A stretch of 64,000 nt of DNA, taken from assembly GCA_964036045.1 (NCBI GenBank), contig OZ038378.1, forward strand, positions 55,673,995 to 55,737,994, given 5' to 3'. Of the stretch, positions 10,231 to 21,880 are shown piece after piece (the stretch's first letter is position 1; each line of letters opens with the position of its first letter). Origin of the DNA: Eutreptiella sp. 'Long Island Sound 2002'. Its lineage: Eukaryota; Euglenozoa; Euglenophyceae; Eutreptiales; Eutreptiaceae. Below the pieces are notes generated by a model. It had not been told where the DNA came from, searched no databases, and worked only from the letters and a program-made list of their open reading frames with translations. A program made the translations under genes and the position numbers.

Positions 10231-10580
10231 TTGGTTTTCGGGATCCTCGAGAAAATCAGGGATCAAGTTTTTCGAGCGGTGCTTGACACCGGCGCAAAAC
10301 TCTGTATAGTGGCCCGGCGCCTGCTAAACACTTTCAAGAAACCTAAGACACTGGCCATAAGAGTAGGGGATGGGCGTACCATCCAGTCTTTGGGGGGCGT
10401 GGATGTGACTATTTGTCTTGGCGACGAAACTGTGATCCAACACTGCAGAGTGTTGGACACTGACGCATTTGACATCGTCATTGGCACCGACTTCCTACGA
10501 AGAAACCCCCAGGTAAAAGTGTTGTCTCTCCAAGCCCCTATTCTCTACACTGCAACTTTGGCAGTGGGCTCTTTTCCGTA
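10231..10580 (+). pseudogene. pol: R retropepsin-type aspartic protease
   Basis: The frame contains VLDTGAKLCIVARRLL, the D-T-G catalytic triplet of retropepsins, and further on VLDTDAFDIVIGTDFL, matching the flap/ILG-type strand (FVLGTDF in R2). The neighbouring frame carries gag upstream and the methyltransferase-like domain downstream, consistent with one gag-pol polyprotein. A frameshift near 10,570-10,600 moves coding to the next frame. It would cleave the Gag-Pol precursor. Confidence 0.82.
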
Positions 10581-10583
10581 CCT

Positions 10584-11120
10584 TTGGAGCTGTCAGGACG
10601 AAAACAGTCTGGGCTGCGCTACGCAGCAAAGACTAACTATCGTACTGAAAACTACCAATTGGCCCGTCACGTTCTTGAAAATGGAGTGGCGGCCTTGCAG
10701 GTATCCCTGGATGAGATCCGGGTGGAATTGTTTGCGAGCCAACAACAGCACATCATGCACTTGTATTGCTCGAAACATTTGAATAACGCATTCCGTTTCT
10801 TCTGCAAAGCAATGGGCCTAGCGTATGCTAACCCTCCCTTCTCCCTGCTCGCGAAGGTTCTCACCAATATCGCTTATGAGGGAGGAAGGGTTGTCATGTG
10901 CACCCCTGACTAGGGTTGTCCAGGTGAACACGCGTATTGGCGCCGACTGCTGGACCAAATGACTGTGGGAAGAGTGCAACTCCGCGACGGTCCCATCTCT
11001 GTGCCTGAGGATTCAGACACAGCAATGCAGGCCCTTGAATGGGCCATTTTCTTATCCATTGTAGATGGATCCCTCAACCCTGTACCCCTGTGTGATATGG
11101 ACCAGGCGCTACTGAAATAG
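10584..11120 (+). pseudogene. Adenine-methyltransferase-like domain of R pol
   Basis: Between protease and RT lies a segment with VELFASQQQHIMHLYCSK, then a spacer ending AYANPPFSLLAKVL, then GGRVVMCTPD and, after a TAG stop (10,911-10,913), YWRRLL. The order F-A-S ... NPPF ... K ... V-V-x-x-x-P-D ... W matches Dam/phage-type DNA N6-adenine methyltransferases, in which NPPF/DPPY is catalytic motif IV; related domains occur in DIRS elements. R2 has the same domain (38,768-39,160) with NPRF instead of NPPF. No obvious AdoMet-binding GxG motif was seen. Two stops and a frameshift make this copy dead. Function is inferred. Confidence 0.6.
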
Positions 11121-11236
11121 GTCATGGCCGAAAATCGTGGCCTGGCCCTTTTTCATCTCAAGAATGATATCCTGAGCCCCTTTCTGCCACACTTACAGGG
11201 TGTGAATCCCCTGATGGCGATCTGGAACCTGCTGCT

Positions 11237-12766
11237 GTGAAGGAGGATGCTGACGACCAACTGTCTGAAATCGCCAGCTCTATCCCACCTATTGATCCCA
11301 GCTGTGTTGAACTCAAACACAGTGCCTTCATGGCCCAGTTGTTGCTGGAGGAGGTAGACCTAGAGTCAACCTCAGAACCAACTTCCCCTGTTGGGAAACC
11401 TGTGCTGCAAATGCAGCATACTTGCTCAGGTGGACCCGTGGCTCAGAATCCTGATGCTCTAGCGCGGCCTGCTTCTAATAATATGCCACTGTCGGAGCAT
11501 GATACTCAGGAACTCCGACGGCTGGTGTACGTGAGGGCCGAAAGTATTGAGCGCCAGGAACGGCTGCAATACCTCAGACAGACCTGGAAATCCTTTATCT
11601 GGTCTGAGGAGGACGATGATTCCTACACGCTACCTGACCCTGAGATGCCCCTAGTGTATTCTCTGCACTATGGGCAACAATGTTCCCCTGAGTCGGATGA
11701 CGGTTCAGTACCTGCCGAACCGGCTGATCGGCAGAAAAAGAAAGAGCATGGTAAGAGAAACCTCCATGCTGAGGAGGATTTCCTGCAGAAAATCGAGAGT
11801 CTGAACCTTGACCCCCGACTGAAGAAACTGCTCCTAACCTATGAGGAGGTGTTCGGCGCCCTGCCGCCTCCTCTGTCCTGTAATAAACTTATCCAGATCG
11901 ACCTGAAACTGAAGCTTGAATTTGAGAAGACGCGAGTGAGACGTCGTCTCTATCCCGCTCCTCAGGAACAGCTTGAAGAAATCGAGCGCCAGATCCAGGA
12001 TTGCATTGATGCTGGCCTCGTTGAAGATTACAAGAAGGGGGACTACCCCCACCACTGCAGTCCCTGCTTCCTGGTTGTTAAACCTGCATCGACTGCCCTG
12101 TGACTGGTTGTTGACTATGTTGAGGTCAACAAGAAAACCCAAAACCACTCCAGGAGTATTCCCAACATGGAAATCACCCTGGAGCGTATTGCCAAATGCC
12201 GGTACAAAACCAAAACGAACAAATGCAGTGGTTTCTGGCAGGTTGTCCTATCAGCCGCAGCTCAGGAAGTGCTGGCCTTTATAACCCCTAAGGGTTGCGT
12301 GTTTAAATGGAAGGTCATGCCTTTTGGGGTGGCTAATGCCCCGGCAGTCTTCCAAGAACTGATGAACAAAGTTTGTTACATACTGAGGCGCAGACCTCTA
12401 GTATAGGAGTTGATTTCCTGAGGGCAAGAAATGGAGGCCCACATCGATGACTTGAGTTTGGGTAGCAATTCCCAAGAGGACTGTGTCCTTCTCCTCCGTG
12501 AGTTTTTCATTGTTTGTCAGGAAAACCGTCTCCGAATCGAACTCGAAAAATGCGAGTTCAAGAAAGAAGCCATGGAGTATTCGGGTTTCGACATGGGGTA
12601 TGGCTGGTGGAAACCAGCCGAGTCTAAGATGCAGCCCCTACAGGACATGCAGATTCGCGATGACCCTAAGAAGGGTCTACACGACGTGAGGAGTTTCGTG
12701 GGTGCCTGTAACTTCTATAGGCGGCACATCCACAATTTTACCTACTCTTCTGCCTCTCCTCACTGA
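11237..12766 (+). pseudogene. pol: R linker and reverse transcriptase
   Basis: An acidic linker (11,237-11,760) leads into Ty3-type RT: LSCNKLIQIDLKLK, RRRLYPAPQEQLEEIERQI, the block LVVDYVEVNKKT after TGA 12,101-12,103, FITPKG, MPFGVANAPAVFQELM, then EAHIDDLSLG near 12,434-12,463 as the catalytic box. The usual Tyr of YxDD is His here (HIDD), as in R2. Stops at 12,101 (TGA), 12,404 (TAG) and 12,419 (TGA), and a frameshift near 12,760, break it. Most stops are one transition away from the residue in R2. Confidence 0.88.
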
Positions 12767-13599
12767 CCTAATCAAGAAAACTACTCCCTGGAGCTGGACC
12801 GCCAGAGAGGAAGAGTGTTTCCAGGAGTTGAAGAAGAAAATTGCCTCCTGCAACTGCCTGGGTGTACCCCGCCCTAAGGGCGAGATAGTCCTGATCACTG
12901 ATGCCAGTGATGTAGGGGGGGGTGGAACTATATACCAATGGCAAGAGCTTAACCCAGCTGAACTAGCTGATTGCCATTATTGCACAACAGGACTGGGCCG
13001 TGATGGTTCCCTGAAGCACGACTATCCTTCCAGTGAGTGGCGAGTTGTACCACTGGGACACTGGAACTGGAAATGGAACCAGGCGCGTTCCAGTTACAGC
13101 ACACGACCAGGAGCTCCTGGCCGGTATGCTGGTGCTCTCATCCCAGTCCCGACTATCGGGATCCAACCCTATTGTCTGTCTCTGTGACCAGGAACCGGTG
13201 AAGTCTTTTCAGATGTGCCCACCACCAGAGAAAGCGAAACTAAAAGAGTGGTGGACCTACCTGAGCCAGTTCAGGCTGACAGTCCATCATATCGCGGGTA
13301 TCAAAAATGAACTGTCTGACTACATATCGCGCAACAACTTCGATGCGCTTATTGGTAAGAGCTTTGAGGCACTCGCGAAAAAAGAGGCTTTCCAGTGTAT
13401 GGATGTCCAGCTTGACCTGTCTATGCGGACTGCTGGAATCGATGAATGTTGGAGCCTAACTCATTATAAGTCAGAATATAAAGAAATTCTCCAGACCCTC
13501 AGCACTGGTCTCGAACCCCGCGTCATTGACTGGCACCGGTGGTATGAAAATAACCAGTACCTCCTCTACGAGGACCGTATAGTTGTGCCTGAGGCATGA
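12767..13599 (+). pseudogene. pol: R RNase H and connection to integrase
   Basis: Two frames (to about 13,070, then 13,033-13,599) encode Ty3 RNase H: LITDASDVGGGG (first Asp), HDQELLAGMLVL (Glu), VCLCDQEPV (Asp), followed by WWTYLSQFRLTVHHIAGIKNE, ADYIS-like SDYISRNNF and a variable linker that ends YEDRIVVPEA. One frameshift near 13,070-13,090. It would degrade template RNA during reverse transcription. Confidence 0.85.
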
Positions 13600-15011
13600 C
13601 TCAAGGGATGTCTACAGTGATCCCATCTTAGCTCAGGTCACACTGGCGCTAATCGCTCAGTGGACTTCTTTCGTGAGTGTTTCTACTCTGGTCTAGCCCT
13701 GACTGAACTGAGTTCCCGAATGCAGACCATTGTTGATGCTTGTGGCTGTCATGCCAGCAAGCAGAGCGATAGCAGGGATAGGGGACTGATTTCCAGCCTA
13801 GCCATACCCTATTGTACTAACTCTCTTCTCTCCGTGGATTTCATCCACGGTTTACCTCGCTTCGGCGGCTATGATAATTGCGTATTGGTCACCTGTGGCC
13901 TGTCCTGCTTCACCCGTGTGTTCCCGTGCAATAGGAAAATCACAGGTGGGCAGACTGTGAAAATGTTGGTGGAACAATGGTTCAAACCATACGGAGCACT
14001 TAAACAGGTGCACTGTGATGAGGATGTACGCATCCGCAGTGACACAGGATAGTACAAACGAGTGCTGAACGCCCTCAATGCTGAGGTAACCACAGGTGTG
14101 CACTATACCCACACGTCTCATCCTCTTTGCGAGAGACAAAACCGTGTGGTGGAACAGAACCTGAGAATCCTAATGAAACAGGAACGTACCAAAGACCAGG
14201 TACGCGCAGTGCCCTGAGCTGTGCTCACCATGAACTCTCAGAGGAGCTCTTCTACAGGTTTCACCGCGGACGAGCTGTTTCGGGGAGGACGACCTGCTTG
14301 GGTCTTCAAAACCCCCTTCCCTGAGGACTTCAAGAGCCCCTTTGGGGATTGGCTGGAACACAAGCAGTCTATGGCTAACCAGGCTGGGACTAACGTGAGA
14401 CATATCCGCGAATGTGAACTGAGCCAACAACATCGCCTATGGCGACCCGCCAGTTTCAAGGTTGGTGACCTTGTTTTGGTTCACCATTCACGCCTACCCT
14501 CCTGGGCCCGCAACTGCCCACGGGACCCTTATTTTGGGCCCTATCGTATCATCAGGATAGATGGATCTAGAATCCATGTCAGGTGCAATCCACGTCTAGG
14601 TGGTGAACTGCTTTGTGCTCCTAAGCAGTTGAGGCACTATCACTCCCCTGATGATTTGTCCTGGGATGAGTGGCGCCTCAGGGACAGTGAGGTGGAGCGT
14701 ATCCACCTAGAGAACGCTGCCAGCCTCGACGAGGCAGACGAACTCGAGGAGCTGACTGCCGATGAGATGGCAGTCGATGGCTACAATGTGGTTGCAGGTA
14801 TTGCACGCCACGACTATAAACGGGGGACTGGAAAATCCTAACCCTCTTGGATGGCTATGGGCTATCTGAGGCGACCTGGGAACCCATGTCCGCCTTTATA
14901 CAACCAGATGGGACTATCAACCCCATCTTTCGCTCCTACCTCAATGAGAACAATGAGGGACAGCTACTAACCCGTGCTGAGACACTGTCCCAGCGGAAAA
15001 AGAAAAACTAA
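13600..15011 (+). pseudogene. pol: R integrase with C-terminal chromodomain
   Basis: Frames at about 13,633-14,052, 14,053-14,220 and 14,221-15,011 encode a zinc region (SSGHTGANR ... CGCHASK), the core (LSVDFIHGLPRFGGYD; VHCDEDVRIRSDTG; HPLCERQNRVVEQNL carrying D, D and E), then a DNA-binding domain (VGDLVLVHHSRLP) and a chromodomain (ILTLLDGYG, EATWEPMSAFIQPDG). Stops at 14,050 (TAG) and 14,216 (TGA) replace Trp codons present in relatives; a frameshift lies near 14,830. Chromodomains steer integration to heterochromatin. Stop TAA at 15,009-15,011. Confidence 0.87.
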
Positions 15012-16370
15012 TCTCCTGGTCTCTATCTATAACTGTTTTCTAACCTCCCAGGGGCGGTGAGCACTCCTGTGCTGAATAGCTAGGCCTACTCAGTGTGTGC
15101 TAGGACAGGTTCAGAACTGCTGTAGAGCTCCAGTTACGGTGAATGTACTAACTCTCACCCTCAATCGGGTTCGGTACTCCAAACACCTACACATCCGCTG
15201 CTTGCTGAGTACTGCTCCTGCCCTGGCTGTGCCCTGCAGTCCAATGCTTATGGTTACCAGCATGAGCCAGATGGCCGCTGATCAGGTTTGCAGCCACCCA
15301 GCGAGTGTGTGCCTCGTTGACCATGTGGTGCATGGGAACCGCTCTGATGTTATGACCTTGGGGAGCCAACAAAGAGCGGTCGCTTTCTACTCCCAGGGGG
15401 AATGACAAGCAAGGTGTTATGAAGCAAGGTGTGCACACCCTCCTTGGGGACAAGCTTGCCCACAGTTAGGACCCCTGACTGGTCCAGACCCATGGGGTTC
15501 TACCCTTGCTTACAGGGTTACCATACCCCTAAGTGTGCTACATACGTCTGTATGTGTCTCACTCCACTCCACGGCGTGGCTCTCGGAGACCGGGCTTCGC
15601 TGACGTTGGACTGAAGGTCCTAACTAGGTACTATTACCACTCCTATGGCGCCAGATTTCTGTGCTGCCACCTATCCTTTGGGGAAGACGGCAAAAGCCCT
15701 ACCTACTAGAGGGGAGGGCTGGCCAAGTGTGCTAAAGGCATACAAAACACCCATTTTTCTAAGGGCCAAAGACTAACGCACTCCTCTGCCAACGAGGAAA
15801 GGCGCGCGGGACAGGAGACACCACTACACTACAGACACTAATGCCAGCACCAGCCTTTGAGGGCAGGGTGAGCACAACCGCACTCAGTCCCTGCCAAACT
15901 TGCTGACCCTAACCCCTACACACGCTACTTGGTGGTAATGGCGAAGGAGTCACGAGCCCTACTGGCCCCCCTGTGAAGGTGCAAGAGAACACAACGCTAC
16001 TAAGCGACTGTGGCCTAGCAGGGATGTCACCAAACATTTTCCTGTCAGGGCCTCGAGGGAAGGAGTGCTCTGTTTGCGTGCACAACTTGTATGACGATGA
16101 GGTCGGAGTGTCCTCGCCAGTCCAGGCTGAGGTATAGTTTGCCGGTTGTGTGATCTGGACCCTTTTTAGCTTGGGCAGAAAAATCCAAAGTCGCCGAAGG
16201 CAACTGCTGCTGCACCAATCACCCTGACCTTGCCCACCTGTAAACAGAGGCGGATGACACCTGGTTAGCGGCTGAGGAACCAAGCCAGCCTCCACGTATT
16301 ATACGCTTCTCAGGCTGACCTATAATACGCTGTCCTCTAACCAGGCCGCAAGCAAGCAAGCTTGAGGACT
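15012..16370. other. 3' region of R, no gene seen
   Basis: No ORF with recognisable protein features on either strand and no repeat recognised. It directly follows the pol stop and is best read as 3' untranslated sequence of R. Confidence 0.5.
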
Positions 16371-19300
16371 TCGCCCGTTGGCAGTTTATGCACTTTTCAA
16401 CCCAATTTGGTATGTTGGCGGTTTTGGCGACCTCTGTGACTCCGTGCTACCCAATCTGCGGGGTGTGAATGGGGATGTTGTGACAATTTATGCCTACCAC
16501 GATACGAAAGGAAGTATTTTGCAGTCTGTACCCTTGCCCTCGGCCGCCGGAAACCCGTGCCAAAGACGCGGAAGGAATGTTTCCACCATCAAAGGCTTAG
16601 TCAATGGGCCGCTACGTAGCCCTTGCTATCTGCTATCGCGCGGGGGGGGGGGACCGATGCTTCGGGGTGGGGGACGAAATCAGACGTGGCTCACGAGTGG
16701 GCCCAGTGGCTACATAATGCCTGCCGTCTGGGAGGGTCCCCAAGTTGCAGAACGGGGGGCAAAATCAATAGTGGCCTACAAGTGGCCCCAAAGTTCTGAA
16801 ACCCAGTTCCTTGTTTTTCTGGAGGCTTTGAAACGTAGTAAAAAGAAAAACTCCTTTTTCACTAGGTTCTGAAACTTGGTGAAAATCACCTTGCAAAGGT
16901 TGTTAGATCAAAGCCACGCAGGCGTATATAGGGTGACATGCCACATATCCCCCCATTTTGGGCTTTTGGGCCTATTTGTGTGCCCTACCCCAAGGGGTTG
17001 AATCGTTTCTTTCAACGCTTGTAAAATGATTATTGTGTCCAATGAATGCATCCCCCAATGAGTTTTTGGTCCGGACCCCCACCCTCCCCCAGATGCCCCC
17101 CACTTTAAACGCATTTTTTGCGTTGTTTTGATGGAGGTGGGCGGAGGGGGTGGGGGGGGTAAAAACTGACCCCCCCCATTTTTCTTCCTTGGATCGAAAG
17201 ACATCAATCTTTGGGTCTTTCGGATTTGGAGCTGAAAAAATGTTTCCGGGTCTCGACTCCATCTTACGCGGCCGAAGCAGGTACACTTTTGTACCGGGGT
17301 CGTTAGAAAAATGAACAGAAAAATACGGTCCGTAAATTCTACCAAATACGCACTTTTTTTGTCAACAACTTTTCGAAGCGGGACCGGGTCTCAAAAAAGT
17401 CAGTTTTTCAACAAGGCTGTACAAAAGGGTGCTTTTTGACACTTCCTCAGCAGTGAATGGGAGACCTAGCAATCGAAAAATCATTCTTCTTGGAAAATGG
17501 AGCTTTTTACCCACATTTTGGATTGTGGATTGTGGATACACTCGGTTGGAATGTGTAAAAGGACCCCATTTCAACAATACGTGGTTGCTGTTCAGTGTGT
17601 ACACAGTGGAGCTGCATGTAAATAGGTGTATTTCCAAATATGCATTCTGGAAATGGGGGTAAAATAGCCATATTACCCAGTTTGGAATGCGAGGCATCAC
17701 ATTCCAATGCAGAATGAGAGTAATTTAGGGGATCTACCTACATTTTCAATTCGGATTGCAAGGCCTCGCAATACAGATTGAAAATGGCATCATTTAGCTA
17801 CATTCTTCAGTGAGCCACCATGAAAAGGCTAAAAGAAAAATGATGACAAAACGTTTTGAGGTACGAAAGTCAAAAAGTAGGGCATGTATATCAGAATACC
17901 GCAGATTTTGGGCCTCTACCAGAAAAATATAGGTAATTTGCCGAATCCAGCATATGCTCTATTGGGGCCGAAAACATGCATTTTGGGGGGTAATTGGACC
18001 AAAGAGCTGACTGCTTAAAATTTCCCTCGGCAAAACGTAGGTACATGAGGCAAATTACCTAGTCAAAATTTGCAAACACCGCGGTACAAAAGTCTACCTG
18101 TTGCGGTCGCGTAAGTCCATGGGGTTTGTATGGGGCGGATTGCGGCAAGCGCTTATCAGTTTATGCACTTTTCAGGCATTTTTGCTATTTTGGCAGTTTC
18201 GCAACCTCGGTGACCCCGTGCTATCCACTCTGAGGGGTTTGAGTGGGGATGTTCCGACAGTGTATGCCTACTAGGATACGAAAAAACGTTTTTTACAGTC
18301 TCTAGCGCTGCGGGGGGACGGTCAAAACCGTGCCGAAGACTCGAAATGACAGTTTCCACCAATAATGGCCTAGTCAATGGGCTGGTGCACAACATCCTCA
18401 TGCAGTGTTTCACCATGGTGAGCTGAAAAATCAAAGTTTTCAAAATTTATTTTTTTGATATTGTGATCACCCAAAATGACCATCCACGGGATGTAAAGCA
18501 TATTTTAGGCGGTATTTACGCGTTTTTCACCCGATTTGGGTATTGGGCGGGGAGTGGGGGCCGGTCTCCCAAGGGATTGGTACGCAAACTGCTTGTGCAA
18601 GTTTTCGCCCTAGACATCTCAAAAAACGGAGTTTTCGGACCTTATTTTTTTTGTGATATTGTGAACACACAATATCACCATCCAAGGGACGTAAAGGATG
18701 TTTTGGGCCTGATTTATGTGTTGTTCACTTTATTTCGGTAGTGGGTGCAGGGGGGGGGATGCGGTCAAACGGGTTTGGTACACAACCTGCTTATCCAGCT
18801 GTTCCGGCTATCCAACTCAAAAATTGAAGTTTTGAAACTTATTTCTTTGGTATTGTGATCACGCAAAATGACCATCCAAGATACCTAAAGCATGTTTTAG
18901 CCGATTTTATGTAGCTTCCACCCCATTTTGGGTGTGTGTTACTTGCGGTAGATTCTCTGCGAGGTGGACTTGGCGAAGGCAATAGATTTTCTTTGTTTTT
19001 AGCAGGTTTCAAAACCTAGTAAAAACGCACCCTGCAGAGTTTGTTAGATCAAAGCCAAGCAGGTGTATATAGGGAAAAATGCTATATCCCCTGCCTCGTT
19101 TTTGGCCTTTTTGGGCCTATTTGCATACCCTACATTAAGAGGTTGAATGGTTAGTTGCCTTGTAAATGATTCTTTTGTCAAATAAAGCATTCCCCAACGT
19201 GCTTTTGTTTCGGACCCCCCGAGACCCCCCCCCCCCCACTTGAAACCCAATAGCTTGAGGTTTTGAGGGTTTCCGGGGGGGAGGTAAATGACCCCCATTT

Positions 19301-19460
19301 TGTCGGGTTGAAAAGCATGAATCTTTTGTTTTTTTTCTTTCGGTTTTCAGCTGAAAAAGCGTTTTCGGGTCCTGACTCCATGGGCTTTGTACCAAGGTAC
19401 TCCATGGGCTATGGTGCAGAGTTGGACGAGCGCTTATCAGTTTATGTACATTTCAGGCAT
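16370..19460. repeat. Diverged duplicated blocks (non-coding)
   Basis: Block A, beginning CAGTTTATGCACTTTTCA, occurs at about 16,380-16,620 and 18,155-18,385, and its start again at about 19,437. Block B, containing GTATATAGGG and a run of C followed by GGGG tracts, occurs at about 16,895-17,295 and 19,045-19,400. The A-B order repeats, suggesting an old tandem duplication of a non-coding unit of about 2 kb. No convincing gene. Confidence 0.65.
18425..18935. repeat. Three tandem copies of a unit of about 190-200 bp
   Basis: Units starting near 18,425, 18,610 and 18,815 share GATATTGTGATCAC-like and ATGACCATCCA words followed by a T-rich segment (TTTAGGCGGTATTTACG-like). Copies are clearly diverged from one another. 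Confidence 0.65.
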
Positions 19461-19474
19461 TTTTGCTTTGTGCA

Positions 19475-21880
19475 AGAAAAGTAATCAGACTGCTTGGACA
19501 TAGGCTTGCATTGGGCAATTTGACACTGTAAGGATAACGGCTTGCGTCGCGCATTCACTGTTGAATTGCAAGACAATTCATGAAATGGATGGGAGATGAG
19601 CTTGCACTGGGCAATTGGACATCGTACATGAAACATTTTGCATTGCCAATTGACGGTTGGTGTGCAGGAGAAGTAGTGGGATGGCAGCAGATTTGCTTGC
19701 AAGGGCAATTGAACACGGTGCACGGAACAGCTTTCATTGCCTACACCGTTGGTGTGGCAGAGAAGGAATGACATTGGCCGGAAATAGGCTTGCATAGCTA
19801 AATTGGACAAAATGCACGGAACGGCTTGCATTGCACATTAACCGTGGCAGCGCAAGGAAAGTAATGTGATGGATTGGAGGTGACCTTGCAAAGCGCAATT
19901 GGATATGGTGCACGGAATGGCTTGCATAGCGCATTCACCCCTGGTGTGCAAGAGAAGTAATGAGGTGGGTTGGAGATGGGCACGCATAGGGCAATTGGAC
20001 ACAGTACACATGATGCCTTGTCCATTGACCGTTGCCGTGCAAGAGAAGTAATAAGGTGGGTTCGAGATGGGCATGCGTAGGGCAATCGGAAACAGTATGC
20101 ACAACAAGTTGCATTGCACCACTGCCGTTGGTGTGCAAGAGAAGTAAGAAAATCGGTTGGAGGTGGCCTTTCATAGGGCATTTGGACACAGTGCACAGAA
20201 CCGCATGCATTGCGCATTCGCCGTTGGTGTGCAAGAGAAATAATGAGATAGATTGGAGATGGGCTTGCATGAGGCTTTTTGACATCGTACGCACAACCGC
20301 TTGCATTGTGTATTCACCGTGGGTTGTAATGATCTTGGAGATCTTCTCTTTTGAGTGCTATTTTCCCCGTGATCTCCTTAGTGATTTCGAAATCCAAATG
20401 CGCATCCGGCAACGGCGCAGCACGTGATTGATCTCATAAATCACTACATAGTTTCATCCCAGTGTTCTGCACAGTACACAAAATGAATTTGATTCAATAG
20501 TTTAATAATTGAATCGCATTGCATTGTCCTTTACATATGCACGCACGCGCGTTCACTAAATGATCGTGGTCTGCGCGCTCGTGCTGAGTTCCATTACACT
20601 CCCTTCACAAGCCATGTGCAGGGTGCTGAGGCACCAGGCACAGGGCTGACAAGAGATATGATGGACCTCAGCACTGCACAAAATAGACACTCAGAAAGTG
20701 TTACACCTAGCACTGCACCTAGCACAGGGCTGATACAGAGCATGATAGACTCGGCACTGCATCGGATCTGAGTTAGATCATTAATAAGTGTCTGAATCTT
20801 TTCAGCTATACCAAGCTGCACACTGACTGAAATGTATAAACACTACTTTATACTGCACACAGTGCCAAAGCAGTGCGTGCTTGCTCAGAAAAAGAAGAAA
20901 ACTGAACTACTTTACACCGCTTGCTGGCTTTGTTTTACCACAAAGGTTTTGAAAAGACACTGCAAAAGTTTCCACCCTAGGGGAAAACCTTCACTGTGTT
21001 TCCAAAACCCTGCAGTTTCACAAAAATACAGCAAGACAAACAGAAACATAGCAACAGCAAAACAACGTGCAGAATGTTGTTGTGCTGCCCACACTGGGTT
21101 CGCATCCACAGTGCTCGTAAAAAGGCATGTCAGTGCGCGAAGCCACCGACACAAGTGCAAGTAAAGGCACATATCAGAGCAACGGCTACTTTACAGAAAA
21201 CTGCACTTCGAAGGCAAAGAGACCAGGACTCCATTTTCACATTCAAATCAGATGCACTGCCCTCCACACATGGCAGGCCAGCAAACAAGCAGAAAGAGTA
21301 ACATGTGTTGCAGAAGGGTGCGAGACCAACATGTCCAAGCTTATATATTTTTTTTCGAACACTGGGATTGTAATGATCTTGGAGATCTTCTCTTTTGAGT
21401 GCCATTTTCCCCGTGATCTCCTTAGTGATTTCGAAATCCAAATGCGAATCCGGCAACGGCGCAGCACGTGATTGATCCCATAAATCACTACATAGTTTCA
21501 TCCCAGTGTTCTGCACAGTACACAAAATGAATTTGATTCAATAGCTTAATAATTGAATTGCATTGCACTGTGCTTTACATATGCACGCACGCGCGTTCAC
21601 TAAATGATCGCGGTCTGCGCGCTCGTGCTGAGTTCCATTACAGGGTGTGCAAGAGAGGTAGTGATATGGATTGGAGTTGGGCTTGCATAGGCCAAGTGGA
21701 CACCGTGCACGGAAAGCCTTGCATTTCGCATTCACCGTTGGAGTGCAAGAAAAATAATGTGATGGATAGGAAATGAGCTTGCATTGGGCACTTGTACTTG
21801 GTACACGGAACGGTTTGGATTGTGCATTGAAGCTTGGTGTGCGAGAGAAGTAATTAGATGGATGGGACATGGGCTTGCAT
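19475..21880. repeat. Satellite array with 95-bp period, interrupted by element C
   Basis: The unit contains GGTGTGCAAGAGAAGTAATG, then GGATTGGAGATGGGCTTGCA and GGGCAATTGGACAC. Copies of the first word start near 19,943, 20,035, 20,131 and 20,226, giving spacings of 92-96 bp. Excluding element C (20,325-21,642) about 11 diverged copies remain. ORFs here on both strands are artefacts of the repeat. Confidence 0.85.
20325..21642 (-). mobile_element. Small LTR retrotransposon C inside the satellite
   Basis: LTRs at 20,325-20,598 and 21,369-21,642 are both 274 bp and almost identical, with TGTAATGATC...TTCCATTACA ends. GGGT flanks both sides (20,321-20,324; 21,643-21,646), a 4-bp TSD, and the 95-bp satellite unit is continuous across it. 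On the minus strand GAAGGGAG precedes the left LTR, indicating minus orientation. The 770-bp interior has no RT or other recognised gene; a plus-strand ORF (20,832-21,164, Cys/His/Lys-rich) is antisense to the element and probably fortuitous. Confidence 0.87.

Noticed and set aside
20832-21164. Zinc-finger-like ORF in element C
   Set aside because: It is antisense to the orientation set by the purine tract, the Cys/His spacing does not fit a known finger, and it is unsupported by any second copy here.
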